Part shown: positions 5,821 through 14,822 of the stretch, piece after piece
How positions within the stretch are numbered: the stretch's first letter is position 1
Layout: the number at the start of each line of letters is the position of its first letter
IMG/VR virus record: IMGVR_UViG_3300024265_000041
Location: 1-64,000 of that record
Reading direction: 5' to 3' (one strand)
Source of the DNA: a virus
DNA: 64,000 bases
The notes under the pieces: generated by a model
The model's database searches: none
The model's input: the letters and a program-made list of their open reading frames with translations, nothing else
Told to the model about the DNA's origin: nothing
Made by a program: the position numbers and the translations under genes

Positions 5821-7613
5821 TGAGTTCGTCCAGTGACAGGTCAATGCAATTAGCGTTCCTGCAAAGGCTTCGCGCTAATTTTGGGGACACCGCAGAGATA
5901 AACAGAGTAGCAGAGTGGTTGTGTGAGAACACCTCGCTTAAGGGGGACTTATGGTCTTATAAGGACCACGAATACCAAATTGACATAGTAAACTGCAATG
6001 CCAGACGACTTTCTGTGAAAAAGTGCTCGCAGATTGGTGTTTCTGAGGCTTTAATCCGAAAAGTACTGGCTTTTTTGAATATTATGAACAATATTAATGC
6101 AATTTATACTCTCCCTAGTAGCACGTTTGCTAGAAAATTTGTGAAAGGCCGATTCGATCCTGTTATAGAAACATCCAAAATTATGTCTACCAATCTCAAC
6201 ATCAACGTGAACTCAACCGAGCAAAAACAGTTTGGTACGTCGTTCCTTTACATTAATGGGTCTTACGGCCAGCAGAGTGCAATTTCTATCCCTGCTGAGA
6301 TGGTGGTCCAGGATGAAACAGATTTTTGTGACCAAAAAGTTCTTACCACTTACTCTTCTCGTTTACGTCATGCTAAGGACGGCGGGTATCTCTGGGACTT
6401 CTCGACACCCACTGTTGCCGGATACGGGATCTCTAAAAGTTTTGACCTCTCTGACCAACGTTATTACATGTGCAAGTGCAAATGTGGTCATGAAGGGGCT
6501 CCTGACTTCTACAGCGATACGGTTATACCTGGTTATGATGATCCAATTAAAAAGTTTACAAAATCTGTACTTCAGGACCCAAGAGTTAATATCAAAAAGG
6601 CAGTAATGCTATGCCCAAAATGCAGAAATCCTTGGCCATTGGGTGACCCTGACAGACGTCGTTGGGTGACCACCAGACCAAATATTGAGGACCACGCAGG
6701 GTTTCAGGTAAGGCCCTGGGATGTCCCAAAGTTTAATTCTATGCCAGTTATTTTGTCCCAGGCCAACAATTATGATACGCACATGGACTGGGTTAATTTT
6801 GTGTTAGGGGAGGATTACTCTGACTCTAGTAACTCTTTCGTTAGAGAAATTTTAAACAGATGTACCAAGGTTATCCCGATTGTTCCGTCTGAGGATTCGA
6901 CGGTGGGATCTGGATTTTGTATGGGGGTTGATATTGGTAAAACCAGTCATATCACCATAGGTAAAGAAACACCAAAAGGAACGGAGGTTGTTTATGCAGA
7001 AGAGGTTAAAGAAGTGGGTGGTACTGATATTTCTGATAGAATTATTTTTCTCTGTCGTGTGTTTGGTGTACGGAGAGCAGTTATTGACGCAGCTCCAGAT
7101 TTTTCTACAGCAAAACGGGTGGTTTCCGCTATGCCTGAAGGGGTTGCTTATGGTTGCTATTATGTGGATGTTGACCCGAAGAAAATGATAGATATTAGTG
7201 AGAAAGACGGTAGCATATTACATGCCAACAGGACAAAATCATTAAATGAGTTGGCTAGTCTTAGTGCTACTGGGATGTTATTGCTTCCAAAAATGTCTGA
7301 GTCAAGAATAATTAAGGATCATTTAACTAACATGAAAAGAGTTGATCAGAAGAGTAAAAGTCTTGACGGAAAAGTTAGAAGTACCTGGGTACACACCGGC
7401 CCAGATCATTACGGGCACTCATTAAATTACCTGAATATGGCCATTACAACCCTGAGAGACAATATCGGAGTTATACAAAATGCTGTCCTTCCTTCCGTCC
7501 GTAGTGTAAAGTTGTCGAGAGAAAATGACTTAGATGAGCCTCACCATAAGAGACGACTCCTAAGCTCGGAATCAGCAGGTTCCCCATTGGCTCACTATCG
7601 GAGAGATAGGTAA
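5820..7613 (+). CDS. terL: Terminase large subunit (GpA-like)
   Basis: 597-aa packaging motor ATPase and headful/site nuclease. The Walker A equivalent is K67-K-C-S-Q-I-G-V-S-E76, the GpA-type form with no classical lysine at the GK(S/T) position. Walker B is MVVQ followed by D165-E166. Two CxC/CxxC clusters (about residues 217-225 and 264-267) suggest a zinc-binding insert. The nuclease half shows MGVD371, VID423 and GPD529HYGHS, the spaced acidic residues of the RNase H-like nuclease. ATG 5820 overlaps the preceding stop (TAATG); an upstream GTG at 5790 is possible. The portal gene follows at once. Confidence 0.95.
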   Translation: MSSSSDRSMQLAFLQRLRANFGDTAEINRVAEWLCENTSLKGDLWSYKDHEYQIDIVNCNARRLSVKKCSQIGVSEALIRKVLAFLNIMNNINAIYTLPSSTFARKFVKGRFDPVIETSKIMSTNLNINVNSTEQKQFGTSFLYINGSYGQQSAISIPAEMVVQDETDFCDQKVLTTYSSRLRHAKDGGYLWDFSTPTVAGYGISKSFDLSDQRYYMCKCKCGHEGAPDFYSDTVIPGYDDPIKKFTKSVLQDPRVNIKKAVMLCPKCRNPWPLGDPDRRRWVTTRPNIEDHAGFQVRPWDVPKFNSMPVILSQANNYDTHMDWVNFVLGEDYSDSSNSFVREILNRCTKVIPIVPSEDSTVGSGFCMGVDIGKTSHITIGKETPKGTEVVYAEEVKEVGGTDISDRIIFLCRVFGVRRAVIDAAPDFSTAKRVVSAMPEGVAYGCYYVDVDPKKMIDISEKDGSILHANRTKSLNELASLSATGMLLLPKMSESRIIKDHLTNMKRVDQKSKSLDGKVRSTWVHTGPDHYGHSLNYLNMAITTLRDNIGVIQNAVLPSVRSVKLSRENDLDEPHHKRRLLSSESAGSPLAHYRRDR

Positions 7614-9059
7614 ATGGCTAAGGTCCCAGTCAGAAAGGTCGTATCCAAAATAACACCGCCTAATAAGCGTGTCTCTGCGACCCCGGCCACAGGTACCGAT
7701 AAGGGCGTCCTAATTCCATTTGTTGACCGCCGTTCTTTCCTGGAAACCGTAGACCAACTTCGTGCTGCCGGTAATACCTGGGGGGCAATCAGAAAACTCT
7801 CTAAAATTGATGGAGTGTTTTCTGCAGCTGTTCATAACATTGTTCAGGTAGCTATGTCAGGTTATATGTCATGCGCCAGGACTTTAGATGGGAGATTCAG
7901 CCCAGAGGGGACAATCGGCCTTTACTCCCTACTAGCTCAAATAAACACAATCTATGACCACTCAAAAGGATACTCCAGACGCAGGCCAATTAATTCTATC
8001 TTGACAACAATGTTAAGGGAAGTAGTAATTACTGGTGGGGTCGGCGGAGAGTTGGTATTAGATAAAGCACGTTTCCCAGATTATATACACCCAATTAGCC
8101 CGTCAGGGATCGAATGGATTAGCCGAGGGGATGGAACAGTATTTCCCAGACAGCAACCGGCTTCAGGAGACCCTATTGATTTGGATATCCCTACAGTTTG
8201 GTTTGAGTCCTCACATCAAGATACCTTAGAGCTTTATTTTACTTCTATGATGGAAGGTGGGTTATCTGAGGCGTTCTATTTCGATGAGTATGTAAACGAC
8301 ATACGAAGATCGGTAAAGCAAAGCGGAGCAACTAGACTTACTATCGTAATTAGTGCTGAAAAAATTGCCGCCACTGCGCCCCCAGAAGCTCAGGCAGATG
8401 GGGACAAAATGCAGAAATATATGGAGGATACCAGAACAGGTATTGAGTCGGTAGTAGCCGGATTAAATCCAGAAGATGCTCTGGTTATGTATGACACAGC
8501 TAAAGCAGACCATCTTCAATCAGGTCTCGGAGTAAAAACAGATTACGTCCCTCTTCTTAAGACCATCAATGGCCTGTTATCTACCGCGCTCAAAACTCCG
8601 CCATCAATTTTAGGATTACGTGCAGAAGGCAGTCAATCATTAAGCAACACAGAAACATTAGTTTTCTTAAAAACAGCAAGATCTCCTCAGATTCCAGTGG
8701 AAGGAGTGATGGGGAGAGCCCTCACCCTGGCAATGAGACTTTTTGGGTTTGAAGGGTATGTTGAATTCAAATTCAACCCAATTGACATTAGGCCTTCAAA
8801 CGAACTTGAAGCGTTTTTTACGATGAGACAGAACAGAATTTTACAGAAATTAAGTCTAGGTCATATATCAGATGACGAAGCTGCCTGGATGCTAGGGTGT
8901 TTCCCTCGCGTTGAAGGAGCCCCTGAGTTGACTGGGACTATGTTTATGCAACAAAACCAAGTCGGTAACCCAACCCCGAACAGTGATGCAATGGGAAGAA
9001 ATACGCAGTCAGACCAGCCAACCTCTGGTGGTGGTAGCGACAATGAGGAGAGACCCTAA
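7614..9059 (+). CDS. Portal protein
   Basis: 481-aa protein directly downstream of the large terminase, where portals lie in lambda-like phages. Its length is typical. It has a helical C-terminal region (LGHISDDEAAWMLGCFPRVE) of the kind seen in portal proteins, followed by a disordered Asn/Gly/Ser tail. It should form the dodecameric ring through which DNA enters the capsid and to which the terminase docks. The start ATG 7614 adjoins the terminase stop. The gene end overlaps the protease start by one base (TAATG). The assignment rests on order, size and general resemblance. Confidence 0.85.
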   Translation: MAKVPVRKVVSKITPPNKRVSATPATGTDKGVLIPFVDRRSFLETVDQLRAAGNTWGAIRKLSKIDGVFSAAVHNIVQVAMSGYMSCARTLDGRFSPEGTIGLYSLLAQINTIYDHSKGYSRRRPINSILTTMLREVVITGGVGGELVLDKARFPDYIHPISPSGIEWISRGDGTVFPRQQPASGDPIDLDIPTVWFESSHQDTLELYFTSMMEGGLSEAFYFDEYVNDIRRSVKQSGATRLTIVISAEKIAATAPPEAQADGDKMQKYMEDTRTGIESVVAGLNPEDALVMYDTAKADHLQSGLGVKTDYVPLLKTINGLLSTALKTPPSILGLRAEGSQSLSNTETLVFLKTARSPQIPVEGVMGRALTLAMRLFGFEGYVEFKFNPIDIRPSNELEAFFTMRQNRILQKLSLGHISDDEAAWMLGCFPRVEGAPELTGTMFMQQNQVGNPTPNSDAMGRNTQSDQPTSGGGSDNEERP

Positions 9060-10585
9060 TGGATAATCTTAACTGGATACCTAAGACTGCCTGGTTTGGT
9101 ACAGAGCGTTCTTTACAAGACTTAATTTCTGCTACGGAAATGGTAAAAGACTCAATCTCTGTCGAAGGATTGGGCAATACTTTCCGGTTAAATTTTGAAA
9201 ATGGGGCAAAAACTAAGCTTGGGCCTTACGATGACGAAGAAGACGAAAAAAGTTATTTATTAGAAATCCACGGGGAAGTTGCTGTAATTCAAGTTAATGG
9301 GACCATGACAAATAACGATTCCTGGATGAACAGATACTTCGGAATTGTTTCGTATCAGGAAATTAAAGCGGCGATAATTGACGCTGTAAATGAAGAAAGT
9401 GTTAAAAAGATTTTGATAGTTTTTAATTCAGGTGGGGGTCCGGTTGATGGGGTATTTGAGTTATCAGACTTTATTAAAGAGGTGAACACCTTTATAAAGC
9501 CTATCCACTCAATGGCAAGTGGGCTTATGGGTAGCGCAGCTTATTTACTAGGGTCTACAGCTAGAAAAGTACATTCAACAAAGATGTCTACAGTTGGTTC
9601 AATAGGTGTAATAACTGTCCATAAAGAGTATTCAAAACAGCTAAAAGAGGCTGGTATCAAAGTCAATATTATTCGAACTGGAAAATACAAAGCATTGGTA
9701 AATCCGTTTGAGCCTCTATCTAAAGAAGCTGAAAAAGAGCTTCAAGATTACTCAGATAAAATTTACAATATGTTCATTTCTCACGTTGCGATTCAACGTA
9801 ACGCGAGTTTGGAAGAGGTCGATAACAACATGGCTCAAGGCCGAGAATTCCTCGGGGAAGACGCTTTTAAAATAGGACTGGTTGACAATATCACCAATCT
9901 TGATAAGCTTGTTATTGAATTGGATGAGCAGAACGACGCTTCTCACAGAGCAGCAAATTCGGCTTTAGGTGATCCCACTATAGGTGATGAGGACATGAAA
10001 AAGAGAGTAGCTAAACTATCTGCTGAAAATCAAGCTAAGTTAGCGGCTGGAGTTCCAATGACGGAACTGGAGCTAACTGAAGAGGAGCTTCCTGGAAAGG
10101 GAGACGGCAAAACCGAACTGAAGGTTGAAAAATCTAAAGACGATAAACTCGAAATTAAACCTGGGGAAAAAGCATCTGGAGAAGAAGGTGCTTCAGGTGA
10201 AGAAGAAAGTAATTCTGAATCTTCCCCTGATTTGGTTTCTTATCTTAAGGAGCAAAACTCAGAACTGGGCTCTACAAACGCCGAATTAACAGTATCTAAT
10301 AAAGGTTTAGAGACTGAATTATCTACTGTGAAAACTGCTTCTGGTAAATTAGAAAGCATTGTTCGCATGGCAATGGATCGTTTGGCCATCAATTTGGGAA
10401 ATACCGGGGCAGATTATTCTTCGCTTACCGGGTTAGCTTTATGTGAAGCCCACGCGAGACTTAATTCTAAATTCGAAGAGACGTACCCCGTTGGGGGAGT
10501 GGCTTCTCTGAAAGTAGAAGACAAACAGCCTTCTGCTTCCAATCAACACACTTCAGCTGCGGTCGATGCAGCTAAGGTTAACTAA
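9059..10585 (+). CDS. Head maturation protease (S49/ClpP-like) with C-terminal scaffold
   Basis: 508 aa. The N-terminal 290 residues are an SppA/SohB-like serine protease. The nucleophile is S159 in ASGLMGSAAYLLGS and the general base is K211 in RTGKYKALVNPF; their 52-residue separation matches S49 signal peptide peptidases. The C-terminal 200 residues are Glu/Lys/Ser-rich, probably disordered and then helical, like a scaffold domain. As in lambda gpC, the protein probably guides capsid assembly and then cleaves scaffold. ATG 9059 overlaps the portal stop and has GAGGAGAG upstream. Confidence 0.92.
   Translation: MDNLNWIPKTAWFGTERSLQDLISATEMVKDSISVEGLGNTFRLNFENGAKTKLGPYDDEEDEKSYLLEIHGEVAVIQVNGTMTNNDSWMNRYFGIVSYQEIKAAIIDAVNEESVKKILIVFNSGGGPVDGVFELSDFIKEVNTFIKPIHSMASGLMGSAAYLLGSTARKVHSTKMSTVGSIGVITVHKEYSKQLKEAGIKVNIIRTGKYKALVNPFEPLSKEAEKELQDYSDKIYNMFISHVAIQRNASLEEVDNNMAQGREFLGEDAFKIGLVDNITNLDKLVIELDEQNDASHRAANSALGDPTIGDEDMKKRVAKLSAENQAKLAAGVPMTELELTEEELPGKGDGKTELKVEKSKDDKLEIKPGEKASGEEGASGEEESNSESSPDLVSYLKEQNSELGSTNAELTVSNKGLETELSTVKTASGKLESIVRMAMDRLAINLGNTGADYSSLTGLALCEAHARLNSKFEETYPVGGVASLKVEDKQPSASNQHTSAAVDAAKVN
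9995..10585 (+). CDS. Possible nested scaffold protein (Nu3-like)
   Basis: An internal in-frame ATG at 9995 (residue 313 of the protease) has AGGTG about 8 nt upstream. It would give a separate 196-aa acidic scaffold (MKKRVAKLSAENQAKLAAGV...) sharing the C-terminus of the protease. Lambda makes its scaffold Nu3 in the same way inside gene C. The composition and position fit. The ribosome site is moderate, so this is inference. Confidence 0.4.
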   Translation: MKKRVAKLSAENQAKLAAGVPMTELELTEEELPGKGDGKTELKVEKSKDDKLEIKPGEKASGEEGASGEEESNSESSPDLVSYLKEQNSELGSTNAELTVSNKGLETELSTVKTASGKLESIVRMAMDRLAINLGNTGADYSSLTGLALCEAHARLNSKFEETYPVGGVASLKVEDKQPSASNQHTSAAVDAAKVN

Positions 10586-10597
10586 GGGGATATAACC

Positions 10598-11128
10598 ATG
10601 GACTTTAAACGTGACGTGTCTACTTCCTTACCCGTTGGCGCTGTTATTAGCTCCCCGTTAGGTGATACTACAGGGACTAAATTAGTGCAGAACGACGTGA
10701 CTAAGGCGGTAAAATTTCAGAATGGATCGTCTGGTCAAGCGGGAACTTTAGAAGCAGTTCTTTGTGGTGCCGGTGAGACCATTGATGGTTTTGTAACTTC
10801 AGTCGAACCTAATACTGTGAACGATGGTTTTAGTTTTGGCGGTGTTCAAATCCAGGGTCAGGCGTTGGCAGAAGTCGGCACAACAACTGTTGCAGTTAAC
10901 GATCTGGTTGAGATTGAGTCTCAAGCAGCGTTAGGTACTGCAGGGGTTCCAGCTGTCGTCAAACGTGCTGCAGTTGTGGTAAGAAATGACACAATACCAA
11001 ATTGTGCTACAGATACTATCGCACTTTTCGAATCAGAACGAAAAGTTACCAATTGGCGTTGTACTCAGATTCTTACCGGCGACGGTACGACTGCAGGCGA
11101 TTCCATCTTACTTGAACGGGTCATATAG
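10598..11128 (+). CDS. Putative capsid decoration protein
   Basis: 176-aa protein with AAGGGGA upstream of ATG 10598, lying between the protease and the major capsid protein, the lambda gpD position. It is beta-rich and Gly/Val/Thr-rich, with no long helices (SFGGVQIQGQALAEVGTTTV). This suits a trimeric head-stabilising protein, though it is longer than lambda gpD. It ends in a Thr/Gly-rich segment. Part of its length may be an extra surface domain. The family was not identified from sequence alone. Confidence 0.65.
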   Translation: MDFKRDVSTSLPVGAVISSPLGDTTGTKLVQNDVTKAVKFQNGSSGQAGTLEAVLCGAGETIDGFVTSVEPNTVNDGFSFGGVQIQGQALAEVGTTTVAVNDLVEIESQAALGTAGVPAVVKRAAVVVRNDTIPNCATDTIALFESERKVTNWRCTQILTGDGTTAGDSILLERVI

Positions 11129-11138
11129 GAGAACTCAC

Positions 11139-12368
11139 ATGAGCGACGCTCTACTTAAAACAAGGATCCGAGGCATAGATGGAGGGCATGATGTTTCCAT
11201 TGATCTTGATTCTTACAAAGCTGCGGCTGAGTTAAATTTAACTTTGCCACAATATTTAAACTTAAAGTTTGGTAAAAACGTTGACGCCAGTAAATTTGGT
11301 GACGTATTCACCCAACTGTTGGGGTCATGCGGGATGTTTACTAAACATAACCACGCACTTGGGCTGAAACCTCCAACAATGGCAGAAGTTCTAAGTGGGT
11401 CTGTTGATGTTAATCTGGGTGGTGCAATATCTCGTCCAGATGGACAAGATGCATTGTCAGTGTCTGGTCGTTTATTATTCCCAGCTTTAATTTTGGAAAT
11501 GGTGGAAAGTGAGTTGCGTACTGACCATAATGTTTATGCAAGCGTGTTTAACCGCATGGTTGCTTCGACAGTTTCTACCAATACTCCTCGTTACGATCAG
11601 CCAATTATCAACGTTTCTGGCCCTCAGAGTTCTAAGTCTATGCCAATAGCGCAGGGCGCAGAACCTAAGCGAATGATCACTATTTCATTAGCTGACAAAA
11701 CGCTTAGAATGCCTGTTAACTCAATTGGTCTTTCTATCACTGATGAAGCACAACGAGCATCTACCCTGGATCTAGTTGGCATTGTTGTTCGAGAGCAGGC
11801 TCTACAAGAGCGAGCTGATCAGATTGATATTGATATCGGTAATATTGCTACTGGCAACGTCGATGCTGGACCTGATGGTGATGGTGCATTATCTGCCATT
11901 GACTTTAAAGCTGTTTATGACTCTGCTGCGGCTTCTCAAGCTTTCACTCAGAAAGGTTGGGTGAAATTATTGAGAGCTGATTGGAAAAAGATGAATATTG
12001 ACTGGGTAATTGGGGATATAAACGCCTATCTAGCACTTGAGGGGAGAGCTAATAGACCTATCATTACTAACTCCAATACTCATGACGCCGGTCTTAACTC
12101 TTTGCCTACTGCGGCTAACCCTGGGATCCCAGATAATGTCAACTTCTTCATCATTGATGATGAGACAATACTTGGGGGTGCAGATCGTATCTTATGTCTT
12201 GACTCTAGCAAAGCAATTCGAAAGGTTATTTATGTTGGAGCGGCTTATGAGGCTATCCAAGATTTCGTAATGCGTCGAACTACTGAGATGCGATTTGATT
12301 GGTCAGAACGTCATGAGCGTTTAGGGTTTGATTCTGCTTTTAAATTAGTAGATTTTACTAACGCTTAA
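11139..12368 (+). CDS. Major capsid protein
   Basis: 409 aa; ATG 11139 with AGGAG 8 nt upstream. Order, size and a downstream terminator support the call. The N-terminal segment (about residues 1-100) precedes a region resembling the HK97 fold, with a spine-helix-like stretch around LDLVGIVVREQALQERADQI and a C-terminal IYVGAAYEAIQDFVMRRTTE typical of the P/A-domain end of capsid proteins of this group. It forms the icosahedral shell. A strong intrinsic terminator 33 bp after its stop would favour high, separate expression. Confidence 0.85.
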   Translation: MSDALLKTRIRGIDGGHDVSIDLDSYKAAAELNLTLPQYLNLKFGKNVDASKFGDVFTQLLGSCGMFTKHNHALGLKPPTMAEVLSGSVDVNLGGAISRPDGQDALSVSGRLLFPALILEMVESELRTDHNVYASVFNRMVASTVSTNTPRYDQPIINVSGPQSSKSMPIAQGAEPKRMITISLADKTLRMPVNSIGLSITDEAQRASTLDLVGIVVREQALQERADQIDIDIGNIATGNVDAGPDGDGALSAIDFKAVYDSAAASQAFTQKGWVKLLRADWKKMNIDWVIGDINAYLALEGRANRPIITNSNTHDAGLNSLPTAANPGIPDNVNFFIIDDETILGGADRILCLDSSKAIRKVIYVGAAYEAIQDFVMRRTTEMRFDWSERHERLGFDSAFKLVDFTNA

Positions 12369-12400
12369 GATGAGTAAGTAAGAGAAGGAAGTAACGGATA

Positions 12401-12425
12401 AGGGCGGCTGATGCCGCCCTTTTTA
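12401..12425 (+). terminator. Intrinsic terminator after the capsid gene
   Basis: AGGGCGGC (12401-12408) and GCCGCCCT (12413-12420) around TGAT, followed by a run of T to 12424. A clear rho-independent terminator. Probably partial, since the essential neck and tail genes lie downstream without an evident new promoter. Confidence 0.93.
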
Positions 12426-12448
12426 AATCAAATTTTTAGGAGCCAATC

Positions 12449-12964
12449 ATGTTAAAAAAGAAAACTGGAAAAGCAGCTACCACAGATAAAGAATTAGGGG
12501 ATGCTGAGAAAAAAGCGGCTGAGAAAAAAACAGCTGTGGCAGAAAAAGCGGCTGAGAAAAAATTGGCTGAGGAAAAAGCTGCTGAGAAAAAATTGGCTGA
12601 GGAAAAAGCTAAAGAAGCAGAGTTAGAGGAGTCAGAAAAAATACAAGCTGAAGCAGACGCTCAGGCAGAAGCTGAAGAGTTGGCTGCTGAGGGGAAAGCG
12701 GCTGAGAAAAAATTGGCTGAGGAAAAAGCTGCTGAGAAAAAAAGTAGGGCAAGGTCCACAGCGGCCAAAAGAGTCAAGATGAATCCAGGCCCTAAAACAA
12801 AACAAAAAGCTATGAATGTCATAAATCTTGGCAATTTCACTTTATGTTGTAGCGAAACTAAATCCTTGTATAGGCCAAACGTTCTTATCCCTCTTACTAA
12901 AGGGCAGTGTAACGTTTGGGTTCGTTTTCAGATAGACGCCGGGTACTTAGTGGAGAGAAAATAA
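12449..12964 (+). CDS. Lys/Ala/Glu-repeat protein with small C-terminal domain
   Basis: 171 aa; ATG 12449 with TTAGGAG upstream. Residues 1-105 are a highly charged, probably coiled-coil helix containing three copies of AAEKKLAEEK. The DNA of this region repeats a 30-bp unit. Residues 112-171 form a short folded domain (INLGNFTLCCSETKSLYRPN ... GYLVERK). In this position between capsid and adaptor genes it may be a head-surface or internal head protein. No family was recognised. The repeats probably vary in copy number among relatives. Confidence 0.75.
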   Translation: MLKKKTGKAATTDKELGDAEKKAAEKKTAVAEKAAEKKLAEEKAAEKKLAEEKAKEAELEESEKIQAEADAQAEAEELAAEGKAAEKKLAEEKAAEKKSRARSTAAKRVKMNPGPKTKQKAMNVINLGNFTLCCSETKSLYRPNVLIPLTKGQCNVWVRFQIDAGYLVERK

Positions 12965-12967
12965 GTT

Positions 12968-13444
12968 ATGTTACTCATTGGGAGATATACAAACACTGAC
13001 AGAGTTCGAGGTGCCCTCGGATTTACAATAAGTGATGTCCCGGACCTTTATATTAAGGATCGAGAAGTGGAGGAAGAATTATTAATTTCTCTATACGAAT
13101 GGCTCCCAAACCATGAATCTTTATTTACTTCCTGGACCGGTGCTGGGGCAACTGAGGACGAGAAACAATATGCCAGACTGTTGCGAAAGTACAGCACTTA
13201 CATGTGCGCTTTTCATCTATGCAGTGGCTTAGAACTTTTAGCTTTAAAAGAGATAGGAGATTCTAAAGCCACAGCAGGTCGTTTTTCTAATCTAAAGTCT
13301 GATACATTTAGGAAGAGAATCGAAGGTATAGCATTAGCAGCAAGGGCTGATATAGTTGAGGCCCTAGATCTTGCCACATCAGCAACAACAGCTACCATAC
13401 TGGCCTCTGTCCCCCCCGCTATAGACCCTGTAGTTGGTAGCTAA
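12968..13444 (+). CDS. Putative head-tail adaptor (connector) protein
   Basis: 158 aa, mostly helical (KYSTYMCAFHLCSGLELLAL), ending in Thr/Ala-rich sequence. Its place directly after the capsid genes, its size and its helical bundle character match gp6/Ad1-type adaptors, which bind beneath the portal ring and extend the channel to the tail. The start ATG 12968 is three bases past the previous stop. The stop overlaps the next start by one base (TAATG). Confidence 0.6.
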   Translation: MLLIGRYTNTDRVRGALGFTISDVPDLYIKDREVEEELLISLYEWLPNHESLFTSWTGAGATEDEKQYARLLRKYSTYMCAFHLCSGLELLALKEIGDSKATAGRFSNLKSDTFRKRIEGIALAARADIVEALDLATSATTATILASVPPAIDPVVGS

Positions 13445-14334
13445 TGGAACTTAAACTAGCAGCCTCATATTTTGACAAAACCTCAATCGACGTGTACGAC
13501 GATACAGCTGTGGAATGGTCAAACTCACTGATTAAGGGCCAGTTTAAATTAGCTGATGATTTTATTTCTATTTTCAATCGCCCTACTCGACGTAGAATGT
13601 TATTTTTATCCCCAGATGAGTATTCAAAGATTAGTAATTTCTCTTTAATTAGAGAGCCTGAATCAGGTTTTTTATACCTGTTTGGGGAGCCTCAGCACGA
13701 CCTGATGGAATCTTCTTATAGGACTACACTTCCCCTGCATAAAGTAAGATCTCAAACTACAGTTAACCGCAGGGGGACTGTTGGCCCAACAAACGACCCA
13801 GGCGGGTTGGTCGATAGTTTTTTAACTCCTGTTTATGCTGATATTGAGTTGAGGACCTTAACTCAGGAGGGGAGTACAGATAAATCTATTTATACTAAAG
13901 AATTTATGTGGATGCAGAAAGACGCAGACGTTATTAAAGGTGACATTTTATTGTTTGAAGGGATTACGTATAGGGTACTTCAAACATATCTAGATACAGG
14001 GTTTAAAGGAGCTCGCATTACGGATGAGCCAGACTCCAGGGAGAATGTCACTTACCGCAAAAGAATTTCTGATGATACTTATAACAATACGACTGGGGGG
14101 TACACGAAGAATCTCCAGGATTTTGTAATTGCTGTTGAGATACAAGGGAGCAAAGCGGAAGACGATCAGGGGGAAATTGCTTTAGATAAAACTTACACAG
14201 TATTAATTGAGTTTGCAGCTATAGGGTCACCTCCAGAATCTGGAGACTTTATAGTTATCGATACAGAGGACAGAGAAATCATAAAAGTAGAAAGAGAAAA
14301 AAACCTTGCATCATGGAAGGTTGTATTACGATGA
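13444..14334 (+). CDS. Putative neck or head-completion protein
   Basis: 296 aa, starting at ATG 13444 in overlap with the preceding stop. The predicted composition is beta-rich with many short polar segments. It contains GDILLFEGITYRVLQTYLDT and GDFIVIDTEDREIIKVEREK, a repeating style of 'property of the field' beta strands seen in stopper and head-closure proteins. Order suggests a role in sealing the portal after DNA packaging or joining the tail. It is longer than typical stoppers, so it may carry an extra domain. Family not identified. Confidence 0.5.
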   Translation: MELKLAASYFDKTSIDVYDDTAVEWSNSLIKGQFKLADDFISIFNRPTRRRMLFLSPDEYSKISNFSLIREPESGFLYLFGEPQHDLMESSYRTTLPLHKVRSQTTVNRRGTVGPTNDPGGLVDSFLTPVYADIELRTLTQEGSTDKSIYTKEFMWMQKDADVIKGDILLFEGITYRVLQTYLDTGFKGARITDEPDSRENVTYRKRISDDTYNNTTGGYTKNLQDFVIAVEIQGSKAEDDQGEIALDKTYTVLIEFAAIGSPPESGDFIVIDTEDREIIKVEREKNLASWKVVLR

Positions 14335-14822
14335 TAACTGGTATCCAAGAAGAACTAGATAAGATAGAAACCGCAGCTAGATTTGCCTCTGAAGAATACT
14401 ATAAAGCTGGGGTCCGTGTCACATTAATGGCAGCTGTATTTGCCACTAGGCATAGCTCTAGTAATGCTGCATTCAATTGGCATGTAGTTCCTGAAGGAGC
14501 TAGCGCTCAGTATACAGATTTCCATGGGTCTTCCCCGGTAGGGCAATCATTTGAGGGTAGGAGTGTGAGTGGCAACACTGCTGCTATCCAGGTTGTTGCA
14601 GCAGCTTCTTTGGATAGAGAAAACGCAAATATTATTGAAAATATTAAGTTAGTTTCAGTTACTTTTTCTAATCCTGTTGACGATTTAGGTAATGACCTTT
14701 ACACAGCCCAAGCGGGGTTAAGAGAGGTTGAGGATATACTCGTAAGGAGTATCTCAGCTCTCCATGAAGAGGCTTTAAGTGAAGTATTAAAGACTAAGGC
14801 AGGGGACTACATTGGATCTTGA
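14331..14822 (+). CDS. Putative neck/minor tail protein, 163 aa
   Basis: ATG 14331 overlaps the preceding TGA (ATGATAA), which favours it over an upstream in-frame ATG at 14313. The protein has a helical start (MITGIQEELDKIETAARFAS). Its central Ser/Gly/His-rich region is followed by a helical C-terminus. Its rank between the head-completion protein and the tail terminator matches HK97 gp10-type neck proteins, but the sequence similarity is not obvious to me. The end overlaps the next gene by 11 nt. Confidence 0.55.
   Translation: MITGIQEELDKIETAARFASEEYYKAGVRVTLMAAVFATRHSSSNAAFNWHVVPEGASAQYTDFHGSSPVGQSFEGRSVSGNTAAIQVVAAASLDRENANIIENIKLVSVTFSNPVDDLGNDLYTAQAGLREVEDILVRSISALHEEALSEVLKTKAGDYIGS

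Noticed and set aside
5980-5988. TTGACATAG inside the terminase gene as another copy of the promoter element
   Set aside because: It lies inside a conserved coding region, lacks a -10 box and does not share the flanking bases of the 13-bp element.
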